DNA of 7,401 bases. Source: Phormidesmis priestleyi. Lineage in GTDB: Bacteria; Cyanobacteriota; Cyanobacteriia; Phormidesmidales; Phormidesmidaceae. The position numbers and the translations under genes are program-made. The stretch is from the NCBI GenBank assembly GCA_003242115.1, contig QBMP01000060.1:1-7401 (forward strand), in the 5' to 3' direction. Under the pieces are notes generated by a model, which saw only the letters and a program-made list of their open reading frames with translations, did no database searches and was not told where the DNA came from. This document shows, piece by piece, positions 4,835 through 7,401 of this stretch (positions are counted from its first letter, which is position 1; the number at the start of each line of letters is the position of its first letter).

Positions 4835-7401
4835 TTAAGTGGAGACGGTAGATGCACAGCTTGATAAACGATTGAGTGCAGGGGTGCAAGTTCCTTCTAT
4901 ATCGACAATGGCTAGACGGATGCCGCTGTGATCGCTAATGCAAGCCTCATAAGCTAGCCGAGACGAATCAAACGATTTAACTCGTAGCTGTAGCCGCAGA
5001 GGACCGAGCAAAGGCTGCGTTCCATAGCGGGCCAGGCGGCCAATACGGGTAGGTAGCGGAGTAGTATTGTGTAAAACCCTAGCCCAAACAATCGCAAGCT
5101 GAGGCACCACATCAACTAGTCCCGGATCAAACAACCAGGTATCAGCCGCCGCATTATGCGCTACGAAGTGTTGGGGATGACTGGGTAAAACCTGGGCATC
5201 GATGCCGACTGAGCTGAGAGCATTGATGGCGATCACAAGCTGAAAAGTGCTGCCGTGGAAAAGATAGTTTCGGTAGGCGGTTGGGGCTGCTAGCGGCTGT
5301 CCCTGAATAGCTGGCCACAGTGCTGGTGGCGGCGCTACGACAGTGGGCTCTAGCTGCACGGTCGCTCTGTAGCAAGGCCGTCCACTTGGGTCCGCTAAAA
5401 TTTCGGCCAGTACCGCCAATGAAAGCGGATCCGCGTGGCTAGAAGCCTTAGCACAGAAGCGGACAGAGACTCCTTCCGGCGGCACCGTAATGCCGCTGAG
5501 AACCCTGAGATCTTTGAGCGCTGTCACCGTTTGATCTGGCCAAGCTGCTTGCACAAATTCGGCCAGCCACTCCGCCGCCGCTGCCGCTGGCAGTACTGGC
5601 TTCTCGTCTAAACAGTGGTCTGCTAAATAGGGATCGCTTGCTAGCGAGAACGTATGTCTCAGCGTCATCTGGCTGTCAGGTTGAAGCTGAGGCACCTGCC
5701 GAATAAACGGCAGCGTGCTTTTGTTCGCAGGTTCTAATGACGCTTCAGGCAAGGTTACCGGATCGATCTCCGCCCATGGCCCTTCTCCGGCAACGATTTC
5801 AACCTCATCAAGCGAGCCGTAGAGCAGTTCTTGGTGAAAAAATTCACAGCCTGCTTGCTGGGAAATGGGAATGATTCCCCGCTCTCGAAACTGACGCTTC
5901 ACTCCCTCTGAGGCCATCCCAGCAATATCCCAAGGCCCCCAGTTGATAGACACAACTCGCGTCTGAGGGCAGCACCAGCGCATTTGCCAAGCCAGTCGGT
6001 TTACGACTTCGTTAGCAGCGGCATAATCGCTCTGGCCCCGACTCCCGTATCGACCAGCCACTGAGCTGAAAAATACCATCAACTTTAGGCCGTCGGGCCG
6101 CAGCTCTCGCGCCAAGGTAAATGCACTGTCTGCTTTGGTATCAAACACCTGGGCAAAAGACGCGGGCAGTTTATCTATTAGCAGTTTGTCGGCAATCAGC
6201 CCCGCCCCATGAATCACGCCATCTAAGCGATCATAGCGGTGATATATATCTTGAATGAGAGCGCTAAATGCTGCTCCATCAGCGACATCGACAGATCGAT
6301 AGTCCACCTGCGCCTGCTGCCGAAAATAGGCAAGGTTAGCACGTGCAGTCCGTTCGTTGAGCAGCGTTTGCAAAGATTTTTCCAAGACGGCGGGCGATGG
6401 CATTTGCCCTTGAGCGCGGGCGCGGGTCAGTAGCTGCTGTCGAATTTGTGAGCTGTCGTACAGGTTTTGAGTATCTGGGGATTCAGCAGCAGGTTCAGGC
6501 GATCGCCCCACAATTACTAGCGTCATCCCGGGCACTAAGACCCGCTTCATTACCTCGGCGGTGATGCCGCGACAACCGCCAGTAACCAGCGTCACCCAGT
6601 CAGCAGTCGGCGCATGACTAGGCGCTAGATCGCGATCCGATTTTTTGTCTCGCTGTACCAATGGCACAGCTACTGTCTGAAAGGCCCAGCGCCCGGTCGC
6701 AGTCAGCCCGATTTCTACCGGCCCATTCAAATGGCCCAGTTCAGCGACGATCTGCTTACTCAAGGTCTCGACAGGCAGGGCCAGATCGCAGTCTAGTGCC
6801 CGGCAGCACAGGTTAGACCACTCTTGGCTGAGGGTTTTGAGCAGGCCCGTATGGCCACCGCTGCTGGCGGCGCTGCTGGGTGTGGGATGCGGCGACCGCT
6901 CAAACTGACCGCCTAAGCCAGAGGCCGCCAAGACCACCGGCCGCTCAGCCTCTTGCAGATCGTCAGCGCAGATTTGCAAGAGGTGAAAAAGCGCTTTTGT
7001 ACTGAGCTGAGTTTGCTGTTGCCAGTCGGCCAAGGCCACCGGTTGGGGCAGATGCAGCGGCGCTAAATGTACAATGCCCTGCACTGCGCCTGCTGAACGC
7101 GCTTGCGCCACGGCAGCTTGGAGCGCTTCGGCATTCTCGGTGGCTGCCAGTTTCACGACTGTAGCGCCCTGGGCTTTCAGCGCTTGAGCGACCAGTGAGG
7201 CAACGCCTAGGATATCTTCTGTGATGAGATACAGTCCTGTCACCGCACCCCTTTCACCCCTTGGCAAAGGGGCAGGTACAGGCTGCATGACAAATCGCGG
7301 CAGAGGAAGGTTAGCTGCCGCTGAGGACTTTCCCAGGCGGTCGGCCTCCTGAAAATCTGGGGAAAGCTTAAGTACTCTATCGACCACGCCTGTAAGCGTT
7401 T
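4835..7401 (-). CDS. Type I polyketide synthase, C-terminal part (pseudo-KR, KR, dehydratase)
   Basis: The frame is open to the right edge (four more codons, TLTG, before GTG 7387), so this is the 3' part of a larger gene. Numbering from that GTG: a structural pseudo-KR (about 48-245); a ketoreductase (about 262-540) with the NADPH loop TGGCRGI (269-275) and catalytic Lys418, Ser442, Tyr455 and Asn459; and a double-hotdog dehydratase (about 570-835). The KR carries a roughly 60-residue insert (about 298-358) as in PUFA synthases (PfaA) and heterocyst-glycolipid PKSs. In the dehydratase, His591 and Pro600 of HxxxGxxxxP are kept but the Gly is Glu595; Asp759 and Gln763 of DxxxQ are present. No thioesterase follows, so release must happen in trans. 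KS, AT and ACP domains are presumably encoded beyond 7401. It reduces and probably dehydrates beta-keto acyl chains, and the product is not predictable from this part. Confidence 0.9.
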   Translation of the reverse strand, partial: TLTGVVDRVLKLSPDFQEADRLGKSSAAANLPLPRFVMQPVPAPLPRGERGAVTGLYLITEDILGVASLVAQALKAQGATVVKLAATENAEALQAAVAQARSAGAVQGIVHLAPLHLPQPVALADWQQQTQLSTKALFHLLQICADDLQEAERPVVLAASGLGGQFERSPHPTPSSAASSGGHTGLLKTLSQEWSNLCCRALDCDLALPVETLSKQIVAELGHLNGPVEIGLTATGRWAFQTVAVPLVQRDKKSDRDLAPSHAPTADWVTLVTGGCRGITAEVMKRVLVPGMTLVIVGRSPEPAAESPDTQNLYDSSQIRQQLLTRARAQGQMPSPAVLEKSLQTLLNERTARANLAYFRQQAQVDYRSVDVADGAAFSALIQDIYHRYDRLDGVIHGAGLIADKLLIDKLPASFAQVFDTKADSAFTLARELRPDGLKLMVFFSSVAGRYGSRGQSDYAAANEVVNRLAWQMRWCCPQTRVVSINWGPWDIAGMASEGVKRQFRERGIIPISQQAGCEFFHQELLYGSLDEVEIVAGEGPWAEIDPVTLPEASLEPANKSTLPFIRQVPQLQPDSQMTLRHTFSLASDPYLADHCLDEKPVLPAAAAAEWLAEFVQAAWPDQTVTALKDLRVLSGITVPPEGVSVRFCAKASSHADPLSLAVLAEILADPSGRPCYRATVQLEPTVVAPPPALWPAIQGQPLAAPTAYRNYLFHGSTFQLVIAINALSSVGIDAQVLPSHPQHFVAHNAAADTWLFDPGLVDVVPQLAIVWARVLHNTTPLPTRIGRLARYGTQPLLGPLRLQLRVKSFDSSRLAYEACISDHSGIRLAIVDIEGTCTPALNRLSSCASTVST
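6499..6506. repeat. HIP1 octamer GCGATCGC
   Basis: The highly iterated palindrome 1 occurs here with the extended form GGCGATCGCC (6498-6507), inside the KR coding region. It is over-represented in many cyanobacterial genomes and supports that origin. I found only one copy in this window, and none in the recombinase or R-M segments. Confidence 0.8.

Noticed and set aside
5154..5375. 73-codon minus-strand frame inside the PKS dehydratase region
   Set aside because: It is an alternative frame within a long PKS reading frame with clear motifs, and its composition is low-complexity.

Overview
The window most likely comes from a cyanobacterium. The pointers are a HIP1 octamer (GCGATCGC at 6499-6506), a large type I polyketide synthase (PKS) with a KR of the PUFA-synthase/heterocyst-glycolipid-synthase style, and a generally cyanobacterial flavour to the proteins. 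The genus cannot be fixed from sequence alone. The window joins a broken defence locus, a stack of mobile-element material and the 3' end of a biosynthetic operon.

Left (1-940, plus strand): the last ~70 codons of a type I restriction-modification methyltransferase (HsdM) without the rest of the gene, overlapping by ATGA a Schlafen/AlbA_2-type putative DNA-binding/ATPase gene. That second gene stops abruptly at about half its usual length. Both look like debris of a type I R-M locus carrying an accessory AlbA_2 gene.

Middle (about 941-3435, minus strand): a mobile element with a small DUF5372-like protein and an intact 682-aa large serine recombinase. The two are translationally coupled: the stop codon of the first shares a base with a perfect Shine-Dalgarno of the second. 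The element abuts the break in the AlbA_2 gene. On its other side (3381-3533) is a 50-codon N-terminal fragment of an IS5-like transposase. The missing half of the AlbA_2 gene is not there, so this is not one clean insertion.

Right (3632-7401, minus strand): an amidohydrolase of the ACMSD-like Amidohydro_2 family lies 33 bases downstream of the C-terminal part of a PKS (pseudo-KR, KR, dehydratase). The PKS runs off the right edge. The two probably form the end of an operon, with the PKS making or reducing a polyketide or hydroxy-fatty acyl chain. The amidohydrolase's role is unknown. Every gene from 7401 down to 958 lies on the minus strand, so read-through from the biosynthetic operon could reach the recombinase, which has no obvious promoter of its own. 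There are no tRNA or rRNA genes and no CRISPR array.
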